A DNA stretch of 64,000 bases, taken from NCBI RefSeq assembly GCF_002086115.1, contig NZ_MVHJ01000005.1, forward strand, positions 186,001 through 250,000, read 5' to 3'. This DNA comes from Mycolicibacterium bacteremicum. GTDB taxonomy: Bacteria > Actinomycetota > Actinomycetes > Mycobacteriales > Mycobacteriaceae. Shown piece after piece: positions 9,597 through 18,196 of this stretch; the stretch's first letter is position 1, and every line of letters starts with the position of its first letter. The notes beneath the pieces are model-generated. The model was not told the DNA's origin, searched no databases, and saw only the letters and a program-made list of their open reading frames with translations. The translations under genes and the position numbers were made by a program.

Positions 9597-11081
9597 TCAG
9601 CGACTCCGCAGCCTGCGCCGGGTCCGGCGGCGCGCCAACCCCAGTGACATGTCGGCATACATCCGCATCCCCCGCCGGAACGGTGGAGCGGCCGACCCGG
9701 TCAAGCTGAACGGCAGATCGGTGCCCACCACGGTGCGGTGGTGACTGAACGTGTCGAAACCGGCCTTGCCGTGGTAGGAGCCCATCCCGCTGCGCCCGAC
9801 ACCGCCGAACGGCGCGGCCGACGGGACCATCTGTGCGGCAAAGTCGTTGCGAGCGACGCCGCCACTGCGGGTGTTGGCCACGAAGTCACGGAAGCCGGCC
9901 CCATCGGGCCCGAACCAGTAGGCGACCAGCGGCGCCGGCCGGGCATTGATGTAGGCGATGACCTCGTCCGGGCCGGCGTAACCGAGGACCGACAGCACGG
10001 GGCCGAAGACCTCCTCGGATGCGATGGCCATCGAATCGTCGACCCCGGTGAGCAGGGTCGGCGCGATCTTGCGGCTCGCGCGATGCGGTAACGCCTCCCC
10101 GGCCGGGTTGACCGTCCGCACGGTCGCCCCGCGGTCACGGGCATCCTCGATCAGGCGGACCACGCGGTCGAAGTTCGCCCGGTCCACGCTGGAGCAGTAG
10201 TCGTCGTTGTCGACGATGCCGGCGAACATGGACTGCCATGTCGCCGTGACGGTCTCGACGAACTCCGCGATCCGGGAGTGCGGGACGAACACGTAGTCCG
10301 GACATACACAGACCTGCCCGCCGTTGACCATGCGGGCCCGGGCGATTCGCGCGGCCGACCGGTGCAGGTCCGCATCGGGCGCGACGACGACGGGATTTTT
10401 GCCACCCAGTTCCAATGTCACCGGCACCAGATTGGCCGCCGCGGCGCGCTGCACCAGCGATCCGACCGCCGGCGAGCCGGTGAAGAACAGGTGGTCGAAG
10501 GGCAGTGCGGCGAACTCCGCCGCGACATCGGGTCCGCCGACGACGACGGCGAGTTCGGTCTGGTCGAAGTAGCGCGGGGCCAGCGCGGCCATCAGATCCG
10601 CAGTCCGGGAGGTCACCTCGGACATCTTGATCATCACCCGGTTACCCGCCGCGAAGGCGGCCGCGGCCGGGAGCACCACCAGGTTCAACGGGAAGTTCCA
10701 CGGCCCGATGATCCCGATGACACCCAGCGGCGCGGGTTCGACCTCGGCGCACAGCCCGGCCGGGCGCATGGCGCGCATCAGCTTGGTGGCGCGCATCCAT
10801 TGCCGCACATGCGCTCTGGTGTGTTCGATCACCGGGATCATCCCGACCACCTCGGTGAACAGCGATGCCGCGCGTGATCGGGTGCCGAAATCGGCGGCCA
10901 TCGCGTCGACGAAGGCATCGGTGTTGTCCAGCACCAGAGCCAGCAGCCGGTCGATGCGATTGCGCCGCAGCGCGACATCGGGCGGGCCCGCCTCGACAAA
11001 AGCCCGCCGCTGCCGTTGCAGCACGGCATGGGGACTCGTGCCGGGCTCGACCCGCTCCTCGGTTGCGCTCATGGGCTTCAA
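9597..11081 (-). CDS. Aldehyde dehydrogenase (coniferyl-aldehyde-dehydrogenase-like)
   Basis: A 494-residue [23 protein letters not shown] forms the cofactor turn, [10 protein letters not shown] the NAD-binding Gxxxx[11 protein letters not shown] carries the general-base Glu, and [15 protein letters not shown] the catalytic Cys. [10 protein letters not shown] follows. The short length and the [20 protein letters not shown]-terminus resemble coniferyl-aldehyde dehydrogenases (CalB-like), which oxidise aromatic or fatty aldehydes with NAD(P). ATG 11081 or the in-frame ATG at 11072 could be used. It is divergent from the P450 gene, with the perfect palindrome at 11143-11161 between them. The P450 may form the alcohol or aldehyde that it oxidises, by inference. 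Confidence 0.85.
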   Translation of the reverse strand: MKPMSATEERVEPGTSPHAVLQRQRRAFVEAGPPDVALRRNRIDRLLALVLDNTDAFVDAMAADFGTRSRAASLFTEVVGMIPVIEHTRAHVRQWMRATKLMRAMRPAGLCAEVEPAPLGVIGIIGPWNFPLNLVVLPAAAAFAAGNRVMIKMSEVTSRTADLMAALAPRYFDQTELAVVVGGPDVAAEFAALPFDHLFFTGSPAVGSLVQRAAAANLVPVTLELGGKNPVVVAPDADLHRSAARIARARMVNGGQVCVCPDYVFVPHSRIAEFVETVTATWQSMFAGIVDNDDYCSSVDRANFDRVVRLIEDARDRGATVRTVNPAGEALPHRASRKIAPTLLTGVDDSMAIASEEVFGPVLSVLGYAGPDEVIAYINARPAPLVAYWFGPDGAGFRDFVANTRSGGVARNDFAAQMVPSAAPFGGVGRSGMGSYHGKAGFDTFSHHRTVVGTDLPFSLTGSAAPPFRRGMRMYADMSLGLARRRTRRRLRSR

Positions 11082-11142
11082 CTCCCTCCGGTACTGGCCA
11101 CCCGGCGGCGCCGAACCGTCGATCCGATCGGACCGGGCATGT

Positions 11143-11161
11143 TACTGTAAGCCATACAGTA
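11143..11161. promoter_or_regulatory. Island operator, site 2 (perfect palindrome)
   Basis: TACTGTAAGCCATACAGTA has perfect 7-bp arms around a 5-bp spacer, in the gap between the divergent ALDH and P450 genes. It is 37 bp upstream of the P450 GTG. The right half TACAGTAT is also a plausible -10 for the P450 promoter. Confidence 0.78.
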
Positions 11162-11197
11162 TCAAGTTGGAGTCCGGCATGGAGGCAGGTGCGACGC

Positions 11198-12421
11198 GTG
11201 GACAGCCAAACGCAGGACGATCTGGACCTGGCAGCCGAACTGGGCGACACCTTCAGTCTGTTGCGGGATCCGTATCCGTACTTCGCCGCCCACCGGTCCC
11301 GACACGGTGTCTTCGAGGGCAGCGTGATGGACTGGTCGAAGACGCCCGACGAGTTCCGCCCGCGGCATCAGTACGCGGCAGTGTCGTTCGACGCGGTCAA
11401 CACCGTGTTCCGGGACTCGAAGTCGTTCAACTCCAAGATCTATGACGACACCATCGGCCTGTTCATCGGTCCGTCCATCCTCGCGATGGAAGGTCCGTTG
11501 CACAGAGCGCACCGCAACCTGGTCACCACCGCCTTCAAGGCCAAGTCACTCAAACGGTGGGAGCCCGAGATCGTCCGCCCCATCTGCGAGCGGTTGATCG
11601 ACGAGTTCATCGACACCGGCCGGGCAGATCTGGTCCGCGACTTCACCTTCGAGTTCCCCACCCGGGTCATCTCCACCCTGCTCGGACTACCCGAGGAGGA
11701 TCTCGCCTGGTTCCGCGGCCGGGCGGTCGAGCTGATCAGCTATCACGTCAAGTACAAGCGGGCCTTCGAAGCCTCGGCGGCGCTCAAGGACTACTTTCTG
11801 AACCAGATCGAGTTGCGCCGCTCGGCGCCTACCGACGACATCATCGGTGATCTGGTGACCGCCGAGGTCGACGGCGAGAAGCTCACCGATGAAGAGATCT
11901 ATTCGTTTCTGCGCTTGCTGCTCCCGGCCGGCCTGGAGACCACCTTCCGGTCCTCGGGCAACCTGTTGTATCTCCTACTCACCCACCCCGACCAATTCGC
12001 CGCGGTAGAGCGCGATCACGATCTCATCGGCGCGGCCATCGAGGAGGGGCTGCGCTATGAGACTCCGCTGACCACCGTGCAACGCTCGGCATCGGTGGAT
12101 ACCGAACTGGGCGGTGTCGCACTGCCCGCCGGCGCGGTGATCGACGTGTGCATCGGCTCGGCCAACCGCGACGAGAACCGGTGGGTGCGCTCCGAGGAAT
12201 TCGACATCTTCCGGGACAGGGTCCCGCACATCACCTTCGCCGCGGGTGAGCACACCTGCCTGGGTCTGCACCTGGCCCGGATGGAGACCCGGGTCGCCAT
12301 CGAAAGCCTGCTGAGCCGGATCGAGAACATCCGGCTCGACACCACCGAGGATCCGCACATCTTCGGTCAGCCCTTCCGCTCCCCCACCGCGGTGCCGGTG
12401 ACCTTCGACCCGATCCGCTGA
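11198..12421 (+). CDS. Cytochrome P450
   Basis: A 407-residue soluble bacterial P450. The I-helix segment is LLPAGLETTFRS (AGxET in place of the common AGxDT), the K-helix ExxR is EEGLRYE (about residue 283), and the heme-binding loop is FAAGEHTCLG with Cys354 as the thiolate ligand. Electrons would come from a ferredoxin and reductase; none is adjacent, but a ferredoxin-FNR fusion lies at 55.5-57 kb. The start is GTG 11198, with GGAGG at 11181-11185; in-frame sequence further 5' runs through the operator. The gene is monocistronic, convergent with the next ALDH and divergent from the coniferyl-type ALDH. It probably hydroxylates an island intermediate; the substrate is unknown. Confidence 0.9.
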   Translation: MDSQTQDDLDLAAELGDTFSLLRDPYPYFAAHRSRHGVFEGSVMDWSKTPDEFRPRHQYAAVSFDAVNTVFRDSKSFNSKIYDDTIGLFIGPSILAMEGPLHRAHRNLVTTAFKAKSLKRWEPEIVRPICERLIDEFIDTGRADLVRDFTFEFPTRVISTLLGLPEEDLAWFRGRAVELISYHVKYKRAFEASAALKDYFLNQIELRRSAPTDDIIGDLVTAEVDGEKLTDEEIYSFLRLLLPAGLETTFRSSGNLLYLLLTHPDQFAAVERDHDLIGAAIEEGLRYETPLTTVQRSASVDTELGGVALPAGAVIDVCIGSANRDENRWVRSEEFDIFRDRVPHITFAAGEHTCLGLHLARMETRVAIESLLSRIENIRLDTTEDPHIFGQPFRSPTAVPVTFDPIR

Positions 12422-12435
12422 CGACGTGACCCGGC

Positions 12436-13971
12436 CTACCCCTGACGCGGTAGCCGCCAGCCGATGGTCTTGGTCTCGGTGTACTGCGCGAAACCCTCGA
12501 TGCCACATTGCCTTCCGACACCGCTGTTCTTGTAGCCGCCGAACGGCGCATCAGCCCCGTAGTACATGCCGCCGTTGACGCCGATCGCGCCGGTGCGGAT
12601 CCGGCGGGCGATACCCATCGCCCGCTCGGGCGATCGGGACACCACGGCCCCGGCCAGCCCGAACGCACTGTCGTTGGCGATGCGCACCGCCTCCCCGTCA
12701 TCGTCGAACGGGATCAGCACCAGCACCGGGCCGAACACCTCGTCCCGGGCGATCGACGATCCCGGTTCGGCGCCGACGATGAGCGTCGGTGCCACGAAAT
12801 GACCACCGGCCAGATGGTCGGGCAGTCCGTCGGGTTCACCACCACCGACGACGATCCGCGCACCGTCGCGTCGGGCCCGCTCGACCGCGTCGAGCACCCG
12901 TTGTTTCTGCGTGGCGCTGATGAGCGGGCCGACCAGGGTGCTGGGCAGCGCCGGGTCACCCACCGGGACACCGCCGAACGCATGCGTCACGGTCGCCACC
13001 GCCTCGTCGAACAGGCTGCGGTGTACCAACATCCGGGTGTTCGCCGCGCACGCCTGGCCGGCGTGCACGCACGCCCCGATCGCGCCGGGGACGATGTGCG
13101 CCGGGTTGGCGTCCGCCAGCACGATCATCGCCGACTTGCCGCCGAGTTCGAGGAAGGTGCGCTTCATGGTGTCCGCGCCGACGCGCATCAGGTGCCGACC
13201 CACCGCGGTCGACCCGGTGAATGACACCATGTCCACCCGCGGATCGGTGCCGAGCAGGCCGGCGACCTCATTGGACGGTGTCGGAACGACATTGACCACA
13301 CCCGCCGGGATGTCGGTGCGCTCGGCAATCAATCGGCCCAGCCGGGTGGCATTCCACGGCGTGTGCGGATCCGGTTTGAGTACCACGGTGTTCCCGGCAG
13401 CCAGCGCCGGGCCGAGCTTGTTGAGGATCACCTCGATCGGGAAGTTGGACGGGGTGATCGCGGCGACGACACCGACCGGTTCCTTGACCACGGTGCGGGC
13501 GTTGCGGTCACCGAACAACCCGCCCCCGTCCAACCGCCGCTCCCATTCGAAGTCGTCGATCAGGCGGGCCGGGTAACGCAGCGCATCGGCCAATGGCCAG
13601 TCCAACTGGGCATTCTCGGTTGTCATCACCGGACAACCGACCTCGGCGATCAACTCCGCCCGCAGGTCCTCCTGCTCGGACTCGATCGCGTCCTGCATCT
13701 GCAGCAGGGTGCGCCGGCGCAGCGCGCGGTTGGTGGCCCAGTCGGTGGTGTCGAAGGCACGGCGTGCGGCACCGATCGCGGCGTCCATGTCCTCGGGTCC
13801 GGCGGCCGCGGTCGTCCCGAGCAGCCGCCCGGTCGCGGGGCTGAGGTTGTCGAACTCGGCGCCCGAGGCCGCGGACACCAGCGCCCCGTCGATCAGCATC
13901 CGCTTCTCGGCGCGCGCGCCCACCCGGCTGCCGAGCTGCACGCTCGACGGATCGGCCACGACTTCGCTCAT
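12436..13971 (-). CDS. Aldehyde dehydrogenase
   Basis: A 511-residue NAD(P)-dependent ALDH. GVVAAITPSNFPIEVILNKL forms the cofactor turn, VSFTGSTAVGRH the GxxxxG, RTFLELGGKSA carries the general-base Glu, HAGQACAANTRM the catalytic Cys, and DEVFGPVLVLI follows. The ATG at 13971 has a GAGG ribosome site upstream; the frame is open to 14136 but that part covers the operator. It is divergent from the DUF35-Ltp operon, with palindrome site 3 between them, and it converges on the P450 gene with a 14-bp gap. It differs clearly from the ALDH at 9597, so the pathway seems to oxidise two different aldehydes. Confidence 0.87.
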   Translation of the reverse strand: MSEVVADPSSVQLGSRVGARAEKRMLIDGALVSAASGAEFDNLSPATGRLLGTTAAAGPEDMDAAIGAARRAFDTTDWATNRALRRRTLLQMQDAIESEQEDLRAELIAEVGCPVMTTENAQLDWPLADALRYPARLIDDFEWERRLDGGGLFGDRNARTVVKEPVGVVAAITPSNFPIEVILNKLGPALAAGNTVVLKPDPHTPWNATRLGRLIAERTDIPAGVVNVVPTPSNEVAGLLGTDPRVDMVSFTGSTAVGRHLMRVGADTMKRTFLELGGKSAMIVLADANPAHIVPGAIGACVHAGQACAANTRMLVHRSLFDEAVATVTHAFGGVPVGDPALPSTLVGPLISATQKQRVLDAVERARRDGARIVVGGGEPDGLPDHLAGGHFVAPTLIVGAEPGSSIARDEVFGPVLVLIPFDDDGEAVRIANDSAFGLAGAVVSRSPERAMGIARRIRTGAIGVNGGMYYGADAPFGGYKNSGVGRQCGIEGFAQYTETKTIGWRLPRQG

Positions 13972-14006
13972 CACGACCTCCAGTTCCCGATGTTGCGGTA
14001 CTACGA

Positions 14007-14025
14007 TACTGTAAGAATTACAGTT
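14007..14025. promoter_or_regulatory. Island operator, site 3
   Basis: TACTGTAAGAATTACAGTT has the arms TACTGTA and TACAGTT (13 of 14 arm positions match the motif), in the 88-bp gap between the divergent ALDH and the DUF35-Ltp operon. The AAGA/ATT spacer makes a longer ACTGTAA..TTACAGT symmetry. Confidence 0.75.
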
Positions 14026-14059
14026 GGCTCGCTCAGTTCGTCGATCGCAAGGAGGCCCG

Positions 14060-14494
14060 ATGCCGAAAGCGCTGGCAGCAGAGATTTCCACCTGGCCGGA
14101 CGCCGAACCCGCGTTGATCGGAAGCAGGTGTGGCACCTGCGGCGCGACGACGTTCCCCGTGCAATGTCATTGCCCGTCGTGCAGCAGCGCCGCGATGACC
14201 GCCGAGCAGCTACCCCGCCGCGGAACGCTCATCGCCTGGACCACCCAGGGCTTCGCACCCGGCCCGCCGTACCGGGGGCCGACCGGCACGGACTTCGTGC
14301 CATTCGGTGTGGGCCTGGTCCAACTCGGCTCCGAGGACAACCCCGTCATCCGGGTGGAGGGTCGACTGACCGAGAACGACCCGGCCAAGCTGGAATTCGG
14401 CATGCCGGTCGAGCTCACCATGATTCCGTTCACCACCGATGCCGACGGCGACGAGATCGTCACCTTCGCCTTCAAGCCCCTGGGAGCATCATGA
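14060..14494 (+). CDS. Zn-ribbon OB-fold protein (DUF35 family)
   Basis: A 144-residue acyl-CoA-associated DUF35 protein. The N-terminal rubredoxin-like zinc ribbon is built from CGTCG and a second cluster, VQCHCPSC. The OB-fold follows with RRGTLIAWTT and GFAPGPPYRGP. DUF35 subunits bind acyl-CoA and partner thiolase-like lipid-transfer proteins; ChsH2-Ltp2 of steroid side-chain degradation is the known model, where the pair does a retro-aldol cleavage. ATG 14060 has AAGGAGG about 8 nt upstream. Its TGA overlaps the ATG of the thiolase-like gene (14491-14494), so the two are surely made together. Confidence 0.88.
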   Translation: MPKALAAEISTWPDAEPALIGSRCGTCGATTFPVQCHCPSCSSAAMTAEQLPRRGTLIAWTTQGFAPGPPYRGPTGTDFVPFGVGLVQLGSEDNPVIRVEGRLTENDPAKLEFGMPVELTMIPFTTDADGDEIVTFAFKPLGAS

Positions 14495-15636
14495 ACGACG
14501 TCGCCATCATCGGGGTCGGGTTGCATCCGTTCGGCCGGTTCGAGGGCAAATCCGCCATGGCGATGGGCGTTGACGCCATCGTCGCCGCCGTCGCCGACGC
14601 CGGAGTGGACTGGAAGGACATCGGGGCCGCCACCGGTGGCAGCTGGACCGTCGCCAACCCAGACGCCATCGTCGGGATGGTCGGCCTGTCGGGGATCCCG
14701 TTCACCAACGTCTTCAACGCCTGCGCGACGGCGGCCAGCGCAACCAAGGTCTGCGCGGACGGAATACGACTGGGCGACTACGACATCGGGATCGCGGTCG
14801 GGCTGGACAAGCATCCACGCGGTGCGTTCACCGAGGACCCCGCCCTGGTCGGCATGCCCGCCTGGTACGCCGAGAACGGCCAGTACCTGACCACCCAGTT
14901 CTTCGGCATGAAGGCCAACCGCTATCTGCACGATCACGACATCTCCCAGCGCACCCTGGCCAAGGTCGCGAACAAGAATCTGCGTAACGGCGCACTGAAC
15001 CCGAACGCCTTCCGTCGCAAACCCATCGCCGAGGACGACATCCTGAACTCGCCGATGCTGAACTATCCGTTGACCCAGTACATGTTCTGCGCCCCCGACG
15101 AGGGTGCGGCCGCGGTGGTGATGTGCCGCGCCGATATCGCGCGCCGGTACACGACGAAGCCGGTGTACCTGAAGGCGGTCGAGGTGCGCACCCGCCGGTA
15201 TGGCGCCTACGAGGTCAACACCACCTGTGCACCCGTCACCGAGGATGTGGCGCCCACGGTGTACGCCGCCCGGGCGGCGTTCGAAAAAGCCGGTGTCGCA
15301 CCCGGGGACGTCGATGTCGTGCAGCTGCAGGACACCGACGCCGGGGCCGAGATCATCCACCTGGCCGAGTGCGGGTTCTGCGCCGACGGTGATCAGGAGA
15401 AGCTGCTCGCCGACGGCGCCACCGAGATCGGCGGTTCGCTGCCGGTCAACACCGACGGCGGGCTGATCGCCAACGGCGAGCCGATCGGCGCGTCCGGTCT
15501 GCGTCAGATCCACGAGCTGGTGCGCCAACTGCGCGGCGAGGCCGGTGACCGGCAGGTACCCGGAAACCCCCGCGTCGGCTTCGCCCAGCTGTACGGCGCA
15601 CCCGGCACCGCGGGCGCCACCGTCCTGACACTGTGA
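14491..15636 (+). CDS. Lipid-transfer-protein/thiolase-like protein (aldolase candidate)
   Basis: A 381-residue thiolase-superfamily protein of the Ltp/SCP-x type. VAIIGVGLHPFGRFEGKS is the usual start; FNACATAASATKVCADGI holds the Cys-containing active-site helix. The C-terminal part has VQLQDTDAGAEI, VNTDGGLIANGEPIGASG (in place of the thiolase GHPxGxSG) and QLYGAPGTAGATVL. Paired with DUF35, this matches Ltp2-type retro-aldolases, which release acetyl- or propionyl-CoA from a tertiary beta-hydroxyacyl-CoA. Thiolytic activity cannot be excluded. It is coupled to the DUF35 gene by ATGA and followed by a 60-nt hairpin repeat. Confidence 0.85.
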   Translation: MNDVAIIGVGLHPFGRFEGKSAMAMGVDAIVAAVADAGVDWKDIGAATGGSWTVANPDAIVGMVGLSGIPFTNVFNACATAASATKVCADGIRLGDYDIGIAVGLDKHPRGAFTEDPALVGMPAWYAENGQYLTTQFFGMKANRYLHDHDISQRTLAKVANKNLRNGALNPNAFRRKPIAEDDILNSPMLNYPLTQYMFCAPDEGAAAVVMCRADIARRYTTKPVYLKAVEVRTRRYGAYEVNTTCAPVTEDVAPTVYAARAAFEKAGVAPGDVDVVQLQDTDAGAEIIHLAECGFCADGDQEKLLADGATEIGGSLPVNTDGGLIANGEPIGASGLRQIHELVRQLRGEAGDRQVPGNPRVGFAQLYGAPGTAGATVLTL

Positions 15637-15638
15637 CC

Positions 15639-15698
15639 GCGAGCAGACGCGTGTACCCCCAAAAGACAACGCATTCAGGGGTACACGAGTCTGCTCGC
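15639..15698. repeat. 60-nt palindromic intergenic repeat, copy A
   Basis: A 60-nt hairpin with 21-nt arms (15639-15659 and 15678-15698) pairs at 20 of 21 positions around an 18-nt loop. It begins GCGAGCAGACGCGTGTACCC and ends GTCTGCTCGC. A second element of identical length lies at 16957-17016 (44 of 60 bases the same, most differences in the loop). It resembles a dispersed mycobacterial REP-like hairpin and may terminate the DUF35-Ltp transcript. Confidence 0.75.
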
Positions 15699-15718
15699 CG
15701 GAGAAAAGGAACACCACC

Positions 15719-16951
15719 ATGACCGAGCAGTTTCGCGACGCACCGATCTTCGATGCCGACCAGCACATGTACGAAACCGCCGACGCCCTGACCAAGTTCC
15801 TGCCCGAGAAGTACAGCCGCGCGGTCCAGTACGGGCAGTTCGGCAGGCAGACCCGGGTCGTGATCAACAATCGCGTCACCGACTTCATCCCCAACCCGAC
15901 GTTCGAGCGGGTCGCCGCACCCGGGGCGCATGAGAAGTTCTTCGCCGGCGAGAACACCGAGGGCCAGACGCTGCGCGAGATGCAGGGCAAGGCCATCGAG
16001 GCACCCGAGGCGACCCGCAATCCCGAGGCGCGGGTCCGCGAACTCGACCGTCAGGGCGTCACCGAGGCACTCAACTACCCCACCCTGGGCAGCCTGATCG
16101 AGCATTCCAGCGCCGACGATCCCGCGCTGACGCTGGCCATCGTGCACGCCCTCAACGAGTGGATCCACGAACACTGGAGCTTCAACTACGCCGACCGGGT
16201 GTTCACCACACCGATCATCAACCTCTCCGAGGTCGACGCGGCGCAGCGCGAACTGGCCTGGATCCTGGACCGCGGGGCCAAGGTCGCGCTGATCAAGCCG
16301 GGCCCGGTCAACGGACTGCACGGTTGGCGCTCCCCCGCCCTGCCGGAATTCGACCCGTTCTGGCGCGACGTCGAGGCCGCCGGGCTGCCCGTCGTGCTGC
16401 ACGCCAGCTACCCGCCGCTGGACGATTATGTCGGTAGGTGGGAGCCGCCCTACACACAGAACTTCATGGCGCAGAGCGCTTTCCGGTGGATGGTGCTGGG
16501 CCACCGCGAGATCGCCGATATGATCACCGCGCTGATCTGCCACGGCACGCTGACCCGGTTCCCGAAACTGCGGGTGGCCAGCGTCGAGAACGGCAGCGGC
16601 TGGATCTTCCCGTTGTTCCACGACTTCGCGGACCTGCAGAAGAAGATGCCGCAGAACTTCCCGGAACATCCGCACGACGTGTTCCGGCGCAACATCTGGG
16701 TCAGCCCGTTCTGGGAGGGCTGCGTATCCGACGTGGTGAACACCGTCGGCTGGGACAAGGTGCTGTTCGGCTCGGATTACCCGCACCCGGAGGGCCTCGC
16801 CGAGCCGAAGGGGTTCTGGCGCTACGCCGAGGGCATGGACATGCGCCGCACCTACGACTTCATGGGTGACAACGCGCGGCGGTTCATGGGCCTGCCGATC
16901 GCCAACCCGGACCCGGCGGCGGTCGATCCGCCGGTACTGGCCGCCCACTGA
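15719..16951 (+). CDS. Amidohydrolase-2 family metal-dependent hydrolase
   Basis: A 410-residue TIM-barrel protein of the amidohydrolase-2 (PF04909-like) family. It opens with IFDADQHMYE, a DxxxH variant of the HxH metal site. It has VVLHASYPPLDDYVG with a barrel His and FGSDYPHPEG with the usual metal-site Asp. Members include decarboxylases (ACMS, LigW) and C-C hydrolases as well as true amidohydrolases, so decarboxylation or ring-opening hydrolysis is as likely as amide hydrolysis. ATG 15719 follows GGAGAAAAGGA. The gene is flanked on both sides by the 60-nt hairpin repeats, as though it were a self-contained transcription unit, and it converges on the FadE gene. Two relatives lie at 19252 and 21752. 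Confidence 0.82.
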   Translation: MTEQFRDAPIFDADQHMYETADALTKFLPEKYSRAVQYGQFGRQTRVVINNRVTDFIPNPTFERVAAPGAHEKFFAGENTEGQTLREMQGKAIEAPEATRNPEARVRELDRQGVTEALNYPTLGSLIEHSSADDPALTLAIVHALNEWIHEHWSFNYADRVFTTPIINLSEVDAAQRELAWILDRGAKVALIKPGPVNGLHGWRSPALPEFDPFWRDVEAAGLPVVLHASYPPLDDYVGRWEPPYTQNFMAQSAFRWMVLGHREIADMITALICHGTLTRFPKLRVASVENGSGWIFPLFHDFADLQKKMPQNFPEHPHDVFRRNIWVSPFWEGCVSDVVNTVGWDKVLFGSDYPHPEGLAEPKGFWRYAEGMDMRRTYDFMGDNARRFMGLPIANPDPAAVDPPVLAAH

Positions 16952-16956
16952 AAGGC

Positions 16957-17016
16957 GCGAGGAGCCGCATGTGCCCCCGAAACTCTGAGATTTCGGGGGC
17001 ACACGCGACTGCTCGC
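16957..17016. repeat. 60-nt palindromic intergenic repeat, copy B / bidirectional terminator
   Basis: A 60-nt hairpin with a perfect 12-bp core (GTGCCCCCGAAA at 16971-16982 with TTTCGGGGGCAC at 16991-17002, 8-nt loop), extended by 14-nt outer arms of which 11 pair. It lies between convergent genes, so it is likely to stop transcription from both sides. It is the same length and family as copy A. Confidence 0.75.
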
Positions 17017-17018
17017 GG

Positions 17019-18194
17019 CTAGGAAACCTTGGCCTTGGGCGGCGAGTAATTGGGTTTGCCCAGGCCCAGCACATGCTGGGCGATCATGTTTCGGAACACC
17101 TCCAGCGTCCCACCGTAGATGCCGACCAGCGGCGCGAACCGGTAGATGTACTCGCTGCGGTCATCAGCACCCCCCTCGGCGCCGAGCGGTAGTGCCGCGA
17201 CCGGTCCGGCGACATCCATCAGGTCGGGGGCGACATCGCGCATGGTCTGCGCCAGCGCCACCCGACCGAAGATGCTCGGCGCCGACAGCGAGGCCTCGAT
17301 ACGGGCGATGCTGCGGCCCAACCGATATGCGACCGAACCGTCGTCCACGGCACCCGATTCACCCACCAGCGCGGCAACATTGTCGGCGGCTTCGACCATG
17401 AAGCCGGCCTGATGCGCCATGATCGCGACATCGGCCAGCCCGTCATCGGCCGCCGCGACGGCGCCGTGCTCGGCGTCGAGTGGTTCGCGCACCACACTCC
17501 AGCCGCCGTTGACCTCGCCGAGGCGGTACTTGTCATCGACGCGCACGTCGGAGTAGTAGACAATGTTCGTCCGGTCACCGTCGACGGTGCGGATGCCCTG
17601 GATCTCGACGCCGGGTGTGTCCAGCGGCACCAGGAACATGGTGAGGCTCTTGTGTTTCGGCGCCTGCGGATCGGTGTTGGTGATCAGGAAGACGTACGTG
17701 CAGTTGTGCGCGCCGGTGGTGAACATCTTGGACCCGTTGATCACCCACTGGTCGCCATCCCGGACGGCACGGGTCTTGCAGGTGGCGACATCGGAACCGC
17801 CCTCGGGCTCGGTATAGCCCAATGCCATCCGCACGGTGCCGTCGAATACCCCGCGCAGCACGTCATCGCGGATCTCGTCGGAGCCGAACTTGGCGACCGA
17901 CCGGGCGATCATGATGGTGGTCCCCCAGGTCACCCACGGCACCTCGGCCCGGCGGCGCTCCAGAGCCCAGATACGCGACTGCACCCGTGTAAATCCACCG
18001 TCCGCCTCGGACCTGAACTCCTTCTCCAGGTAGCCCGCCGCGCCGAGAGCCAGATGCACACCCTCATGGAAATTGTCGCCGGTCTCGCGGTCGTGGCGGA
18101 TGACATCCTCGGTCACCACCTCGGCCAGGAAGCCACGCAACTCGGTCTGAAACGCCTTGTCCTCATCGGACAGGTCGACAACGGAGAAATCCAT
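17019..18194 (-). CDS. Acyl-CoA dehydrogenase (FadE, first subunit of pair)
   Basis: A 391-residue acyl-CoA dehydrogenase. YTEPEGGSDVATCKTRA forms the FAD/substrate loop, WVINGSKMFTTGAHN the central strand, and a YGGTLEVFRNMIAQHVLGL helix the C-terminus. The classical catalytic Glu of 'YEGT' is Gly here (YGGT), as is common in actinobacterial heteromeric FadEs where the base comes from elsewhere in the chain. The gene lies 2 nt downstream of a second FadE, the usual arrangement for alpha2beta2 dehydrogenases of steroid and polycyclic acyl-CoAs. It is the last gene of a six-gene leftward operon starting with the crotonase at 23822. Confidence 0.87.
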   Translation of the reverse strand: MDFSVVDLSDEDKAFQTELRGFLAEVVTEDVIRHDRETGDNFHEGVHLALGAAGYLEKEFRSEADGGFTRVQSRIWALERRRAEVPWVTWGTTIMIARSVAKFGSDEIRDDVLRGVFDGTVRMALGYTEPEGGSDVATCKTRAVRDGDQWVINGSKMFTTGAHNCTYVFLITNTDPQAPKHKSLTMFLVPLDTPGVEIQGIRTVDGDRTNIVYYSDVRVDDKYRLGEVNGGWSVVREPLDAEHGAVAAADDGLADVAIMAHQAGFMVEAADNVAALVGESGAVDDGSVAYRLGRSIARIEASLSAPSIFGRVALAQTMRDVAPDLMDVAGPVAALPLGAEGGADDRSEYIYRFAPLVGIYGGTLEVFRNMIAQHVLGLGKPNYSPPKAKVS

Positions 18195-18196
18195 GG

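Noticed and set aside
10865..11197. N-terminal extension of the P450 frame
   Set aside because: The extra ~110 residues are antisense to the ALDH gene and cross the operator; the GTG at 11198 with GGAGG upstream gives the normal P450 length.
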